DNA of 64,000 nucleotides from Nonomuraea cavernae (GCF_014646355.1 NZ_BMNH01000001.1:586675-650674), one strand, 5' to 3'. Positions 1-9,857 are shown, numbered from the stretch's first letter. The notes: generated by a model from the letters alone, not told the origin. A program made the numbers and translations.

Positions 1-404
1 TGGCCCAGCTCCGCGTCGCCGGTCAGGCCGGTCCCCGGCAGGGCGAACGCGCGCGCCATGGTCCGCAGCCGGGCGGGGGTGTCGTGGAAAGAGGGGAAGG
101 GCAGGTCGGGCCAGAGCGACCCGCCGCCCGGCGCCATCAGGTCGCGGTAGGCCGCCGCCGTCGAGCCCAGCCGGGCCAGCCGCGTCCGGTACGGCTCCGC
201 CGCCGCGTCGAACCCCGCCCCCGCCGTCACGTCCCGCCACCGTTGACGCAGCCGGTCGAACGCCTGCTCCCCGACCTCCCGGCCCCGAAAGCTCTTGTCC
301 AGAAGGTCCTGGTCCCGGGAGCGCGGGTCCTGCGCAGAGACCGCCGCCCCAGCCGCTGCGGCACCGCTGAGCTGGAGAAATAATCGCCTGGAGTACCCCG
401 TCAC
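1..404 (-). CDS. Tat-exported polysaccharide lyase family 8-like enzyme (C-terminus outside window)
   Basis: Reading the minus strand from a GTG at 404 gives an open frame to the window edge. It begins with a twin-arginine signal (SRRLFLQLSG followed by an Ala-rich hydrophobic stretch), so export through the Tat pathway is likely. After it come motifs typical of the alpha-toroid domain of PL8 lyases (hyaluronate, chondroitin or xanthan lyases): a LRQRWRD segment, LWPDLPF, and RLRTMARAFALPGTGLTGD. These enzymes cut acidic polysaccharides by beta-elimination outside the cell. Only about 134 residues are visible, so the catalytic Asn/His/Tyr and the substrate cannot be judged. No strong ribosome-binding site precedes the GTG. 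The Tat motif right after it supports this start. Confidence 0.72.
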   Translation of the reverse strand, partial: MTGYSRRLFLQLSGAAAAGAAVSAQDPRSRDQDLLDKSFRGREVGEQAFDRLRQRWRDVTAGAGFDAAAEPYRTRLARLGSTAAAYRDLMAPGGGSLWPDLPFPSFHDTPARLRTMARAFALPGTGLTGDAELG

Positions 405-493
405 GAAACGATTATGGCCGGGCGAGCTTTGTGGCGTGATCTGTGTGCGTATGCCGGTGGAGGGAAGGGGACGCGTGAACTAGCACGGGAGAG

Positions 494-1687
494 ATGATGC
501 GCTCCTCCATCAGTCTGGGCCGGATCGGTGGAGTGCCGGTCGGTCTCAACGTCAGTGTGCTCGTCATCGTGGTGATCCTGGTGGTCGGACTGGCCTTCGG
601 CCGGTTCCCGGTCGCCTTTCCAGGGCACTCGGTGGCGGTCTACGTGATCGCCGCGCTCGTGACCGCGGTGCTGTTCCTGGCCTCGCTGCTCGCCCACGAG
701 CTGGCCCACGCCCTGGTCGCCAAGCGGCACGGCATCGAGGTCGCGGGCATCACGCTCTGGCTGCTCGGCGGCGTGGCCCGGCTGCGCGGCCAGGCCCGCA
801 CGCCGGGCGCCGACCTCTGGATCGCCGCCGTCGGACCGCTCACCAGCGTGGTCGCCGGGGCGGTGTTCGGGCTGGCGGCCTGGCTGGCCGGCGTGGCCGG
901 CGCGACGTCCCTGATCGTCGGCGTGTTCGCCTACCTGGCCGCGATCAACGTGCTGCTGGCCGTGTTCAACCTGATCCCGGCCGCGCCGCTGGACGGCGGG
1001 CGGGTGCTGCGCGCGGTGCTGTGGAAGTGGCACGGTGACCAGTCCAGGGCCTCGATCACCGCCGCCCGCGCGGGCCGGATCTTCGGTTACGTGCTCATCG
1101 CCCTGGGCTTCGCCCAGCTCGTCACCGGGCTGGGCTTCCAGGGGCTGTGGCTGGCCCTGATCGGCCTGTTCCTGGTGAACGCGGCCAGCGCCGAGGAGCA
1201 GCAGGCCGTGCTCGCCCCCGCCCTGCACGGCCTCCCGGTGAGCCGGGTGATGTCGGCGCACCCCGTCACGGCCCACCCCGACGAGACCGTGGCCACCCTG
1301 ATCGACCACGTGGTGATGGTCTCGCACCTGTCCACCTATCCGCTGGTGGACGAGCACGGCGTCTTCGCCGGCCTGGTGACGCTCAACCGGCTCCGCCGGG
1401 TGCCCGCCGACCGGCGCGCCTCGACCCTGCTGCGGGACATCGCCTGCCCGCCGGGCGACGTGCCCACGGCGCGGCCGGACGACCTGCTGACCGACCTGCT
1501 GACGCGGATGGACGGGAGCGCCGACGGGCGGGCGGTCGTCCTCGACGACGCCGGTCACCTGGTCGGGCTGATCACGCCCAGCGACATCAGCCGGGTGATC
1601 CAGACCGCCGACCTGCGGCCCCGCCGGCCGGGCGGCGCCGACCTGGCCCCTCCGTACACCGACCGCCCTCAGGGCTGGAAGCGGTAG
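494..1687 (+). CDS. Site-2 protease family (M50) membrane metalloprotease with C-terminal CBS pair
   Basis: A 397-residue intramembrane metalloprotease. Residues 20-60 are hydrophobic, the zinc motif HELAH is at 68-72, and the third-ligand motif NLIPAAPLDGG ends near 169 (Asp167). Both catalytic motifs are intact. A hydrophobic stretch to about 235 is followed by a soluble tail from about 245 with two CBS repeats, which in other proteins bind adenine nucleotides and regulate activity. The family cleaves membrane-bound anti-sigma factors or other transmembrane substrates. No anti-sigma partner is next to it. The start is the first of two adjacent ATGs after GGGAGAG. The last 19 bp overlap the 3' end of the convergent kdpE gene, so antisense interference is possible. 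Confidence 0.9.
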   Translation: MMRSSISLGRIGGVPVGLNVSVLVIVVILVVGLAFGRFPVAFPGHSVAVYVIAALVTAVLFLASLLAHELAHALVAKRHGIEVAGITLWLLGGVARLRGQARTPGADLWIAAVGPLTSVVAGAVFGLAAWLAGVAGATSLIVGVFAYLAAINVLLAVFNLIPAAPLDGGRVLRAVLWKWHGDQSRASITAARAGRIFGYVLIALGFAQLVTGLGFQGLWLALIGLFLVNAASAEEQQAVLAPALHGLPVSRVMSAHPVTAHPDETVATLIDHVVMVSHLSTYPLVDEHGVFAGLVTLNRLRRVPADRRASTLLRDIACPPGDVPTARPDDLLTDLLTRMDGSADGRAVVLDDAGHLVGLITPSDISRVIQTADLRPRRPGGADLAPPYTDRPQGWKR

Positions 1688-2337
1688 CCCATGCCCGGCT
1701 CGGTGATCAGATGAACCGGGCGCGCCGGGTCGCGCTCCAGCTTGCGGCGTAGCTGGGCCAGGTACTGGCGCAGGTAGTGGGTCTCCTTGACGTACTGCGC
1801 GCCCCACACCTCGGTGAGGATCTGCCGCTGGCTGATCAGCTTGCCGGGGTGGCGCAGCAGCAACTCCAGGATGTGCCACTCCGTGGGCGTCAGCCGTACG
1901 TCGCCGGAGATCGTCTTGCCGGCCAGGTCCACCACGTGCTCGCCGAGCCGGACCTGGGCGGGCTCCGGCTCCAGGGCGCTGGTCCGGCGGGTCACGGCGC
2001 GGATCCGGGCGAGCAGCTCGTCGACCCCGAACGGCTTGGTGACGTAGTCGTCGGCCCCAGCATCGAGCGCCTCGATCTTGTCGTGGCCGCCGGCCCGGCC
2101 GGACAGCACGATGATCGGGACGCTGGTCCAGCCGCGCAGGCCGTGGATGACGTCCACGCCGTCGAGGTCGGGCAGCCCGAGATCGAGGATGATCAGGTCG
2201 GGATGCCAGTCGGCGGCCTCGCGCAGGGCGGTGCCGCCGTCCGCGGCGACCGCGACCTCGTAGTGCCGGGCCGCCAGGTTGATCCGGAGGGCCCGCAGGA
2301 TCTGGGGTTCGTCGTCGACGACCAGCACACGGGTCAC
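1669..2337 (-). CDS. kdpE: Two-component response regulator KdpE
   Basis: A 222-residue OmpR-family regulator. Its receiver domain (1-115) has the acidic pair D8/D9, phospho-acceptor D52 in LIILDLGLPD, and the conserved Lys in VTKPF. A winged-helix DNA-binding domain follows (about 125-220; LTPTEWHILELLLRHPGKLIS). As last gene of the kdp operon, downstream of the KdpD kinase, it should activate kdp transcription under potassium limitation or osmotic stress. GTG start preceded by a G-rich GGGGG element 6 nt upstream. The gap to kdpD is 37 nt. Its 3' end overlaps the convergent M50 protease by 19 bp. Confidence 0.96.
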   Translation of the reverse strand: MTRVLVVDDEPQILRALRINLAARHYEVAVAADGGTALREAADWHPDLIILDLGLPDLDGVDVIHGLRGWTSVPIIVLSGRAGGHDKIEALDAGADDYVTKPFGVDELLARIRAVTRRTSALEPEPAQVRLGEHVVDLAGKTISGDVRLTPTEWHILELLLRHPGKLISQRQILTEVWGAQYVKETHYLRQYLAQLRRKLERDPARPVHLITEPGMGYRFQP

Positions 2338-2374
2338 GGGAGACCCCCTTCCGCCGCGACGGCCGGCACACGGC

Positions 2375-4915
2375 TCATGGGAGTCCTTCTTCCGTCGCGA
2401 CGGGCAGCGTCAGGATCATGGTGAGGCCGCCGCCCGGCGTCTCGTCCGGCACTAGGGTGCCGCCCATGGCCTCGGCCAGCCCCCGGGACAGCGCGAGACC
2501 GAGGCCGACCCCCGAATGGTTGTCGCGGTCGCCGAGGCGCTGGAAGGGCAGGAAGACCCGGTCGTGCGCCTCGGGCGGGATGCCGGGGCCGCGGTCGATG
2601 ACGCGGATCTCGACCTGGCCGGCGTACTGGCTGGCGGTGATCAGCACGTGTTCGCCGGGCGGGCTGAAGCGGGCCGCGTTGGCCATCAGGTTGACCAGCA
2701 CCCGTTCCAGCAGCGCCGGATCGGCGAGGACCTCGGGCAGGCCGGCTGGAATGTCGCCCTCGACCTCGTCGCGGACCGGACCGAGGTCGTCGATCGCCCG
2801 GGGCAGGACCTCCTCGACGAGCACGGGCTGGAGGTCGGCTCCCAGCACCCCGGCCTGCAGGCGGCTCATGTCGAGCAGGTTGACGACGAGCCGCTCCAGC
2901 CTTTCCAGCGACTCCTCGGCGGTGGCCAGCAGCTCCACGCGATCCCGCTCCGACCAGTCGACGTCGGTGTTGCCCAGGCTCTCGACCGCCGCCTTGGCGG
3001 CCGCCAGCGGGGTGCGCAGGTCATGGCTGACGGCCGCGAGCAGAGCCGTGCGCATCCGGTCCACCACGGCCAGCGGCTTGGCCCGGTCGAGCTCCTCCTG
3101 GAGGCGTTCCTGGCGCAGCGCCACGGCGGTCTCGGCGGCGAACGCCTCCAGCGCCCGCCGGTCGGCGGCCTCGGTCAGCCGGCCGCGGGCCGCGAGGACC
3201 AGGTCGTCGTCGATCACCACGTCGGTGTCGGCGGTGTCCGGGCAGGTGGCCGGGGCGCCGCCCGACGTGGCCACGATCCGCCACGCCCCGGGCTCGGAGC
3301 GGTCCTCCGGGCTCGGCCGGCCGAGCCGCTCCAGCAGCGTCACCGAGCCCAGCCCGAACGTCTCCCGCATCCGGGCGAGCAGCGACGGCACCGCGGCCTG
3401 GCCGCGCAGGACATGCCCGGCCAGGGTGGACAGCAGCTCCGCCTCCGCGCCGGCGCGGGCGGCCTCCCGGGTGCGCCGGGCCGCGAGGTCCACGATCACG
3501 CTCACCGCGGCGGCGACCAGCACGAACACGGTCAGTGCCAGGAAGTTCTGCGGATCGTAGACGGTGAACTGGCCGGACGGCGGCGTGAAGAACCAGTTGA
3601 GCAGCAGCGAGCCGCCGACGGCCGCGGTCAGCGCCGGCCACATGCCGCCCACCAGCGCCACCCCGACGACCACGAGCAGGAACAGCAGGATCTCGCTGGG
3701 CAGCGCCAGCATCCCGGCGAACGGCAGCATCAAAGCGGTCAGCGCGGGCATCCCGGCGACCGCCATGATCCACCCGGCCAGCCGCCGCCTGCGGGTGAGG
3801 GCCGCCCGGGAACGCGGCCGGCGGGTGCCGGCCCTGCTCACCTCGGCATGCGTGATCATGTGGACGTCGATCGAGCCGGACAGCGCCGTGGTCGTGACGC
3901 CCACCCCGCGCGAGAAGATCTGCGCCAGCCGGCCCCGTCTCGACGCGCCGAGCACGAGCTGGGTCGCGTTCACCCCTCGGGCGAAGTCGAGCAGGGCGCG
4001 CGGGATGTCGTGGCCGACGACCTGGTGGTAGGTGCCGCCCATGCTCTCGACCAGGGTGCGCTGGCGGGCCAGGTGGGCCGGGTCGCCTCCGGCCAGCCCG
4101 TCGGCGCTGGTGACGTGCACGGCGATCAGGTCGGCGCCCTTGTTCCTGGCGGCGATGCGGGCGGCCCGCCGTACCAGCGTGTCGCCCTCGGGGCCGCCGG
4201 TCAGGGCGACCACGACGCGCTCGCGGGTCTCCCAGGTGCCGGCGATGCCGTGCTCGGCGCGGTAGCGGTCGAGCTGGTCGTCGACCTTGCCGGCCACCCA
4301 GAGCAGGGCCAGCTCGCGCAGCGCGGTGAGGTTGCCGACACGGAAGTAGTTGGCGAGCGCGGCGTCCAGCTTCTCGGGAGCGTAGACGTTGCCGTGGGAC
4401 ATCCGGCGGCGCAGCGCCTCGGGCGACATGTCGACCAGCTCCACCTGGTCGGCCCGCCGCACCACCTCGTCGGGGACCGTCTCGCGCTGCGGAACGCCGG
4501 TGATCTCCTGCACCACGTCGTTGACCGACTCCAGGTGCTGGATGTTGACCGTGGAGATCACGTCGATCCCGGCGTCCAGCACCTCGTCGATGTCCTGCCA
4601 GCGCTTGACGTTGCGCGAGCCGGGCACGTTGGTGTGGGCCAGCTCGTCGATCAGCGCGATCATGGGCGCCCGCCGGATGACCGCCTCGACGTCGAGCTCG
4701 GTGAAGACGGCGCCCCGGTGGCTCATGCTCCTGCGGGGGACGATCTCCAGGCCCTCCAGCAGCTCGGCGGTGCGGGGCCGGCCGTGGGTCTCGACGAGCC
4801 CCACGACCACGTCCCTGCCACGCTCGCGCGCCCGGCGGGCCTCGCTGAGCATGGCGTAGGTCTTGCCCACCCCGGGAGCGGCCCCGAGGTAGACCCGCAG
4901 ACGCCCCCTGGTCAC
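2375..4915 (-). CDS. kdpD: Potassium-sensing histidine kinase KdpD
   Basis: An 846-residue sensor kinase with the full KdpD layout. The N-terminal KdpD domain carries a Walker-type GAAPGVGKT near residue 10, followed by a universal-stress-protein-like domain (about 230-360). A four-helix DUF4118 membrane block lies around 385-480, then a GAF-like linker. The HisKA domain has phospho-acceptor His631 in AVSHDLRTPL, and the ATPase domain has NLMANAARFSPPG, DRGPGIP and GVGLGLALSRG. It phosphorylates KdpE in response to potassium or turgor state, and the N-terminal domain of homologues senses ligands such as c-di-AMP. GTG start behind AGGAG, 13 nt after the kdpC stop. Confidence 0.97.
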   Translation of the reverse strand: MTRGRLRVYLGAAPGVGKTYAMLSEARRARERGRDVVVGLVETHGRPRTAELLEGLEIVPRRSMSHRGAVFTELDVEAVIRRAPMIALIDELAHTNVPGSRNVKRWQDIDEVLDAGIDVISTVNIQHLESVNDVVQEITGVPQRETVPDEVVRRADQVELVDMSPEALRRRMSHGNVYAPEKLDAALANYFRVGNLTALRELALLWVAGKVDDQLDRYRAEHGIAGTWETRERVVVALTGGPEGDTLVRRAARIAARNKGADLIAVHVTSADGLAGGDPAHLARQRTLVESMGGTYHQVVGHDIPRALLDFARGVNATQLVLGASRRGRLAQIFSRGVGVTTTALSGSIDVHMITHAEVSRAGTRRPRSRAALTRRRRLAGWIMAVAGMPALTALMLPFAGMLALPSEILLFLLVVVGVALVGGMWPALTAAVGGSLLLNWFFTPPSGQFTVYDPQNFLALTVFVLVAAAVSVIVDLAARRTREAARAGAEAELLSTLAGHVLRGQAAVPSLLARMRETFGLGSVTLLERLGRPSPEDRSEPGAWRIVATSGGAPATCPDTADTDVVIDDDLVLAARGRLTEAADRRALEAFAAETAVALRQERLQEELDRAKPLAVVDRMRTALLAAVSHDLRTPLAAAKAAVESLGNTDVDWSERDRVELLATAEESLERLERLVVNLLDMSRLQAGVLGADLQPVLVEEVLPRAIDDLGPVRDEVEGDIPAGLPEVLADPALLERVLVNLMANAARFSPPGEHVLITASQYAGQVEIRVIDRGPGIPPEAHDRVFLPFQRLGDRDNHSGVGLGLALSRGLAEAMGGTLVPDETPGGGLTMILTLPVATEEGLP

Positions 4916-4928
4916 GTGCGGCTCCTGG

Positions 4929-5768
4929 TCATGACCGGTCGAGCGCCAGGTTGAGCCGGAGCACGTTCACGGCGGGCCGGCCCATGAAGCCGAGCGCCGG
5001 GCCGGTGGTGTTGGCCTCGATGAGCCGCCTGACCTCGTCGAGTGACCGGCCGCGCGCCGCGGCCACCCTGGCCGCCTGCAGCTCGGCGTAGGCGGCCGAG
5101 ATGTGCGGGTCGAGCCCGGATCCGCTCGCCGTCACCGCGTCGGGAGGCACCACGGGTGTCCTCGTGTCGCCCCTGACGGGGACGGTCCTGCCTGCCGCAT
5201 AGTCCTCACCCGGCTTGCCGCATTCCACCTTGAGGCCATCGTAGGTGGTGACGAAGGGAGCCTCCGGACAGGCCTGGTTGACGCTGACCGCCCGGTCGGG
5301 GAAGACCTTCAGCACCGCGCCCACCCCGCTGGGCGTGCAGTACGGCCGGGCGCCGCTGACGCCCTCCAGCTCGCCGATCGCCTTGGAGCGGGCGCAGACC
5401 TGGGTGAGCAGCGACTGCCTGCCCTCTTCGACGCCTGGCACCGGCAGGACGTCCAGGACGTCCTCGGGTCCCAGGTTGCTCGCGCTGGTCGCGAGGGGGT
5501 CGTAGCCGTCTCCGGCGGCCGACGGACGCGACTGGAAGTACTTCCGGACCGGGTTGCCGTCGGCGTCGGTGAAGGACTGGCCGATGAGCGCGCTGCCCAC
5601 GTCCTTGCCTCGGGCCTGGACGATCGAGCCGTTGGCGTTGTCGTTGAACAGCGCCTGGGCGACGCCGGTGGTGACCAGCGGGTAGATCAGGCCGAGCAGC
5701 ACGGTGAGGACGGCGACCGCCCGGATCGCGGCGAGATGCAGACGCAGCCAACTAGGTAGACGTTCCAT
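4929..5768 (-). CDS. kdpC: Potassium-transporting ATPase subunit KdpC
   Basis: A 279-residue single-span subunit that stabilises the KdpFABC complex and raises ATP affinity. One N-terminal transmembrane helix (about 12-38; AVLTVLLGLIYPLVTTGVAQA) is followed by the conserved IGQSF...YFQSRPSAAGDGYDP segment. The C-terminal signature is SGSGLDPHISAAYAELQAARVA. It is some 90 residues longer than the roughly 190-residue E. coli protein. The extra part lies at about 110-195 and contains three or four Cys residues, which could form extracytoplasmic disulfides; similar insertions occur in other actinobacteria. The ATG directly abuts the kdpB TAA stop, indicating translational coupling. Confidence 0.95.
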   Translation of the reverse strand: MERLPSWLRLHLAAIRAVAVLTVLLGLIYPLVTTGVAQALFNDNANGSIVQARGKDVGSALIGQSFTDADGNPVRKYFQSRPSAAGDGYDPLATSASNLGPEDVLDVLPVPGVEEGRQSLLTQVCARSKAIGELEGVSGARPYCTPSGVGAVLKVFPDRAVSVNQACPEAPFVTTYDGLKVECGKPGEDYAAGRTVPVRGDTRTPVVPPDAVTASGSGLDPHISAAYAELQAARVAAARGRSLDEVRRLIEANTTGPALGFMGRPAVNVLRLNLALDRS

Positions 5769-7976
5769 TTATGACATCCCCGGAAGGAATCGAACGAACA
5801 GATCGATGATCTTGATGCCGATGAACGGCGCGACGATGCCGCCCAGGCCGTAGACGTACAGGTTGCGGCTGAGCAGTTTGGAGGCGCTGGACGGGCGGTA
5901 GCGCACGCCGCGCAGGGCCAGCGGGATGAGCGCGATGATCACGAGGGCGTTGAAGACGACCGCCGACAGGATCGCCGACTGGGGGCTGGCCAGGCGCATG
6001 ACGTTGAGCGCGTCCAGGCCGGGATAGACCGCCGCGAAGATCGCCGGGATGATCGCGAAGTACTTGGCGACGTCGTTGGCGATGGAGAAGGTGGTCAGCG
6101 CGCCCCGGGTGATGAGCAGTTGCTTGCCGATCTCGACGATCTCGATCAGCTTGGTCGGGTTGGAGTCGAGGTCGACCATGTTGCCGGCCTCCTTGGCGGC
6201 CGAGGTGCCGGTGTTCATCGCCACCCCGACGTCGGCCTGCGCGAGCGCCGGCGCGTCGTTGGTGCCGTCGCCGGTCATCGCGACCAACCGGCCGCCCTCC
6301 TGCTCCTTCCTGATCAGCGCCAGCTTGTCCTCCGGCGTGGCCTCGGCCAGGAAGTCGTCCACCCCGGCCTCGCCGGCGATGGCCCTGGCGGTCAACGGGT
6401 TGTCACCGGTGATCATCACGGTCCGGATGCCCATGCGGCGCATCTCGTCGAACCGTTCGCGCATGCCCTGCTTGACCACGTCCTTGAGATGGATCACACC
6501 CAGCACCCGCGCCTTGCCGTCGGCGACCTCGCCGACCACGAGCGGGGTGCCACCGGACGCCGAGATGCCGTCCACGAGGTGGCCGACCTCGTCGGTGGGG
6601 TGGCCGCCGTGGTCGCGTATCCACTTCATCACGGCGGTCGCTGCGCCCTTGCGCACCTGACGTCCGTCCACGTCCACCCCCGACATGCGGGTCTGCGCGG
6701 TGAACGGCACCCACGCGGCCTGAGCCAGCTCGCCGGCCTGCCGCTCACGCAGACCGTACGCCTGCTTGGCGTAGACCACGATCGAGCGGCCCTCGGGCGT
6801 CGCGTCCGCGAGGCTGGCCAGCTGCGCGGCCTCGGCCAGGTCGGCCGGGGCGACACCGGAGGCGGCCTGGAACTCCGACGCCTGCCGGTTGCCCAGGGTG
6901 ATGGTGCCGGTCTTGTCCAGCAGCAGCGTGGACACGTCGCCCGCCGCCTCGACCGCGCGCCCGCTCATCGCCAGCACGTTGCGCTGGACCAGGCGGTCCA
7001 TCCCGGCGATGCCGATGGCCGACAGCAGCGCCCCGATCGTGGTCGGGATCAGGCAGACCAGCAGCGAGACCAGCACGATGCCGGTGACTCCGTCGGCGCC
7101 GAGCGCCACGGAGTCCGCGATGCCGGGATTGACGGACTTGGCATAGATCGCCAGCGGCTGCATGGTGACGGTGGCGACCAGGAAAATGATCGTCAGGGCG
7201 GCCAGCAGGATGTCCAGCGCGATCTCGTTCGGCGTCTTCTGCCGGTTCGCGCCCTCCACCAGGGCGATCATGCGGTCGATGAAGCTCTCGCCGGGGTTCT
7301 GGGTGATCGCGACGATGATCCGGTCGGACAGCACCTTGGTGCCGCCGGTCACGGCCGACCGGTCGCCGCCCGACTCGCGGATCACCGGGGCGGATTCGCC
7401 GGTGATCGCCGACTCGTCCACCGACGCGATCCCGTCGATGACGTCGCCGTCGCCCGGGATGATCTCCCCGGCCTCGACGATCACGCGGTCGCCCGGCCTC
7501 AGCTCACCCGCGCCGACGACGTCCCACGTGAAACCTTCCGCCGCGGAACCCTCACCCACGGAGCCGTCCCCCACGGAGCGGTCCTTCGCGGAGCCGTCTC
7601 CCGCGGCGGAGCCGGGGCGGAGCCGGCGTGCCATGGTGTCGCGCTTGGCCGCCCGCAGCGTGGCGGCCTGCGCCTTGCCCCGCCCCTCGGCCACGGCCTC
7701 GGCCAGGTTGGCGAAGAGCACGGTCAGCCACAGCCAGACCACGATGGCCCAGGCGAACATCGACGGATCGAGGATCGCGAGCGCGGTGCTGAACACCGCG
7801 CCGATCTCCACGATCAGCATGACCGGCTTACGCCACAGCGTGGCCGGGTTCAGCTTCTTCACGGCGTCCGGCAGCGACCTCATCACTTGCTTGGGGTCGA
7901 GCAGGCCACCGCCGATCCGGCCGTTCCTCTTCGGCCCCCGGGCCGGTCCCGGCGCCGGGAGCACTGGGGATGACAT
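5769..7976 (-). CDS. kdpB: Potassium-transporting P-type ATPase subunit KdpB
   Basis: A 735-residue catalytic subunit of the KdpFABC potassium pump. It has TGES in the actuator domain, the phosphorylation motif DKTGT with Asp354, [14 protein letters not shown], and the hinge [16 protein letters not shown]. It is longer than E. coli KdpB (682) because of an N-terminal extension and a low-complexity Gly/Ser/Asp insert near residues 120-146, between the second membrane helix and the actuator domain. The insert is encoded by 15-bp tandem repeats. ATG start one nucleotide after the kdpA stop. The 3' end abuts kdpC. Confidence 0.97.
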   Translation of the reverse strand: MSSPVLPAPGPARGPKRNGRIGGGLLDPKQVMRSLPDAVKKLNPATLWRKPVMLIVEIGAVFSTALAILDPSMFAWAIVVWLWLTVLFANLAEAVAEGRGKAQAATLRAAKRDTMARRLRPGSAAGDGSAKDRSVGDGSVGEGSAAEGFTWDVVGAGELRPGDRVIVEAGEIIPGDGDVIDGIASVDESAITGESAPVIRESGGDRSAVTGGTKVLSDRIIVAITQNPGESFIDRMIALVEGANRQKTPNEIALDILLAALTIIFLVATVTMQPLAIYAKSVNPGIADSVALGADGVTGIVLVSLLVCLIPTTIGALLSAIGIAGMDRLVQRNVLAMSGRAVEAAGDVSTLLLDKTGTITLGNRQASEFQAASGVAPADLAEAAQLASLADATPEGRSIVVYAKQAYGLRERQAGELAQAAWVPFTAQTRMSGVDVDGRQVRKGAATAVMKWIRDHGGHPTDEVGHLVDGISASGGTPLVVGEVADGKARVLGVIHLKDVVKQGMRERFDEMRRMGIRTVMITGDNPLTARAIAGEAGVDDFLAEATPEDKLALIRKEQEGGRLVAMTGDGTNDAPALAQADVGVAMNTGTSAAKEAGNMVDLDSNPTKLIEIVEIGKQLLITRGALTTFSIANDVAKYFAIIPAIFAAVYPGLDALNVMRLASPQSAILSAVVFNALVIIALIPLALRGVRYRPSSASKLLSRNLYVYGLGGIVAPFIGIKIIDLFVRFLPGMS
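7544..7603 (-). repeat. 15-bp tandem repeat inside kdpB coding an acidic Gly/Ser linker
   Basis: Four consecutive 15-bp units (plus-strand consensus CGGAGCCGTCCCCCA with substitutions) in the kdpB frame. They encode five-residue repeats of the type GDGSx ([20 protein letters not shown]). Because 15 is a multiple of 3, changes in copy number keep the frame, so the linker could vary in length between strains. Confidence 0.75.
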
Positions 7977-7977
7977 G

Positions 7978-9639
7978 TCAGACGAGCCCTTCTGCGAGGG
8001 GACCGAGGGCCAGTGCGGGCAGGAACGTCAGGGCCACGAGGACGATCGTGACGCCGACGACCATGCCGACGAACTGCGGCCGGTGGGTGGGCAGCGTTCC
8101 GGCGGACGCCGGCACGGGCGCCTGCCGGGCCAGCGAACCGGCCAGGGCGAGCACCAGGATGATCGGCAGGAACCGGCCGAAGGCCATGCACAGTCCGAGG
8201 GCCACGTCGTACCAGGGAGTGTTGACCGTGAGGCCGCCGAAGGCGGAGCCGTTGTTGTTGGAGGCGCTGGTGAAGGCGTAGAGCACCTCGGAGAACCCGT
8301 GCGGCCCCGAGTTGAGCATGCTCGCGCGCAGCTCGGCCGACCCCATGGCCAGCGCCGTGCCGGTCAGCACCAGCGCCGGGGTGACCAGGAAGTACAGCGA
8401 GGCCAGCTTGATCTCCCGGGCGCCGATCTTCTTGCCCAGGTATTCGGGGGTGCGGCCGACCATCAGGCCGGCCACGAAGACGGTGACGACGGCGAGGATC
8501 AGCATGCCGTACAGGCCGGCGCCCACGCCGCCCGGCGCGACCTCGCCGAGCATCATGTTGGTCAGCGTCATCATGCCGCCGAGCGGCGTGAAGGAGTCGT
8601 GCGAGGAGTCGACCGCGCCGGTGCTCGTGAGCGTGGTCGCCGCCGCGAAGGTGGCGGAGTTGGAGACGCCGAACCTGACCTCCTTGCCCTCCATCGCCGC
8701 CCCGACGGCCTGCGGCACGGTCGCGTTGCCTGCCAGCTCGAAGACGTTCGTCAGCACCACGCTGGCCAGCGCGATGGTCGCCATCACGGCGAGGATCGCG
8801 TGCCCCTGCCGGACCTGGCCGACCATCCGGCCGAAGGTGCGCGGCAGCGCGAACGGGATCAGCAGGATGAGGAAGATCTCGAACCAGTTGGTCCAGCTCG
8901 TGGCGTTCTCGAACGGGTGGGCCGAGTTGACGTTGTAGAAGCCGCCGCCGTTGGTGCCCAGTTCCTTGATGGCCTCCTGGCTGGCCACCGGCCCTCCGGT
9001 GATCGCCTGGGTGCCGCCGGTCAGCGTGGTGACGGTCTGGGGCTCGGCGAGGTTCTGGATCACGCCGCCGGCCACCAGCACCAGCGCCCCCGCGAAGGCG
9101 ATCGGCAGCAGGACGCGTACGCAGCCGCGCACCAGGTCCACCCAGAAGTTGCCGAGCAGGTCGGTCCTGTTCCGGGCGAACCCGCGGACGAGCGCGATCG
9201 CCACGGCCATGCCGACCGAGGCCGACACGAAGTTCTGCACCGCCAGCCCGGCCATCTGCGTCAACTGGCCCATCGTGGACTCGCCGGCGTACGCCTGCCA
9301 GTTGGTGTTGGTGACGAAGCTGATCGCGGTGTTCCACGCGACGTGGTCGGTCACCGGGCCGAGACCCAGGCTGAGGAAGAGCTTGTCCTGCAGGCGCTGC
9401 AGGGCGTACAGGACGATGACGGAGACCACCGAGAACGCCAGGAGGCTGCGCGCGTAGACGCCCCACGTCTGTTCGACCTCGGGCCGGACGCCGAGCAGGC
9501 GGTAGACGCCGCGTTCGACCCGGTTGTGCCGGGTGCCGGTGTAGACCCGGTACATGTAGTCGCCCAGCGGCCGGTGCACCAGGGCCAGTACGACGATCAG
9601 CGAAACGATGAAGACGATCCCGGCGACGGTCGTGCTCAC
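7978..9639 (-). CDS. kdpA: Potassium-transporting ATPase subunit KdpA
   Basis: A 553-residue, roughly ten-helix potassium channel subunit, related to the SKT transporters. Family motifs include the selectivity-filter segment [18 protein letters not shown] (residues about 230-247), [16 protein letters not shown] (about 458-473), and the N-terminal RPLGDYM segment. It carries potassium through the membrane, driven by KdpB ATP hydrolysis. GTG start at 9639, whose GTGA overlaps the kdpF stop by 4 nt. Length is usual for the family. Confidence 0.97.
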   Translation of the reverse strand: MSTTVAGIVFIVSLIVVLALVHRPLGDYMYRVYTGTRHNRVERGVYRLLGVRPEVEQTWGVYARSLLAFSVVSVIVLYALQRLQDKLFLSLGLGPVTDHVAWNTAISFVTNTNWQAYAGESTMGQLTQMAGLAVQNFVSASVGMAVAIALVRGFARNRTDLLGNFWVDLVRGCVRVLLPIAFAGALVLVAGGVIQNLAEPQTVTTLTGGTQAITGGPVASQEAIKELGTNGGGFYNVNSAHPFENATSWTNWFEIFLILLIPFALPRTFGRMVGQVRQGHAILAVMATIALASVVLTNVFELAGNATVPQAVGAAMEGKEVRFGVSNSATFAAATTLTSTGAVDSSHDSFTPLGGMMTLTNMMLGEVAPGGVGAGLYGMLILAVVTVFVAGLMVGRTPEYLGKKIGAREIKLASLYFLVTPALVLTGTALAMGSAELRASMLNSGPHGFSEVLYAFTSASNNNGSAFGGLTVNTPWYDVALGLCMAFGRFLPIILVLALAGSLARQAPVPASAGTLPTHRPQFVGMVVGVTIVLVALTFLPALALGPLAEGLV

Positions 9640-9728
9640 TGGAACCGCTCCGGGAAGAGCAGGGCGGCCACCATGAAGACCACCAGGACGACGGCCACGG
9701 CCAGACCGGCGGCGTTGATCGCGCTCAC
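9636..9728 (-). CDS. kdpF: Potassium-transporting ATPase small subunit KdpF
   Basis: A 30-residue single-helix peptide starting at GTG 9728. The hydrophobic stretch [21 protein letters not shown] ends with the LLFPERF signature of KdpF. It stabilises the KdpABC complex in the membrane. It overlaps kdpA by 4 nt (GTGA) and overlaps the preceding 27-residue ORF by 4 nt in the same way, so the three are probably translationally coupled. Confidence 0.92.
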   Translation of the reverse strand: MSAINAAGLAVAVVLVVFMVAALLFPERFQ

Positions 9729-9808
9729 AGGCGCTCCACCGCCTTCACGACCAGCCCGAGGATCGCGAAGACCGCGATCGTCAGGGCGACGAAGATGACG
9801 TCGGTCAT
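9725..9808 (-). CDS. Small single-span membrane protein leading the kdp operon
   Basis: A 27-residue ORF beginning with ATG 9808 and ending TGA at 9725-9727. The start follows a strong GAGGAG ribosome-binding site 5 nt upstream, the best in the operon. The product is one hydrophobic helix (starting [18 protein letters not shown]) with a basic/acidic C-terminus (VVKAVERL). The stop overlaps the GTG of kdpF, so translation enters the operon through this peptide. I recall similarly short unnamed peptides ahead of kdpF in other actinobacteria, but cannot verify that here. It is either a second KdpF-like subunit or a leader peptide. Function unknown. Confidence 0.75.
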   Translation of the reverse strand: MTDVIFVALTIAVFAILGLVVKAVERL

Positions 9809-9836
9809 CCCCACTCCTCGGTTCGGGACAGAGTTG

Positions 9837-9857
9837 CCTGTCGACCACCAGGACAGG
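9837..9857 (-). promoter_or_regulatory. Inverted repeat in the kdp leader (CCTGTC-N9-GACAGG)
   Basis: A perfect 6-bp inverted repeat lies about 30 nt upstream of the first kdp start codon, with weaker complementary flanks (GTTG/CGAC). It could be a regulator-binding site or a small leader hairpin. I could not match it to a known KdpE site or riboswitch. Confidence 0.35.

Noticed and set aside
2516..4954. Very long open frame on the plus strand opposite kdpD, and similar ones opposite kdpB, the flotillin and both SARP genes
   Set aside because: In high-GC DNA the antisense frame of a real gene rarely meets stops. Their products are Arg/Pro/Gly- or His/Gln-rich without domains, while the opposite strand encodes clear families.
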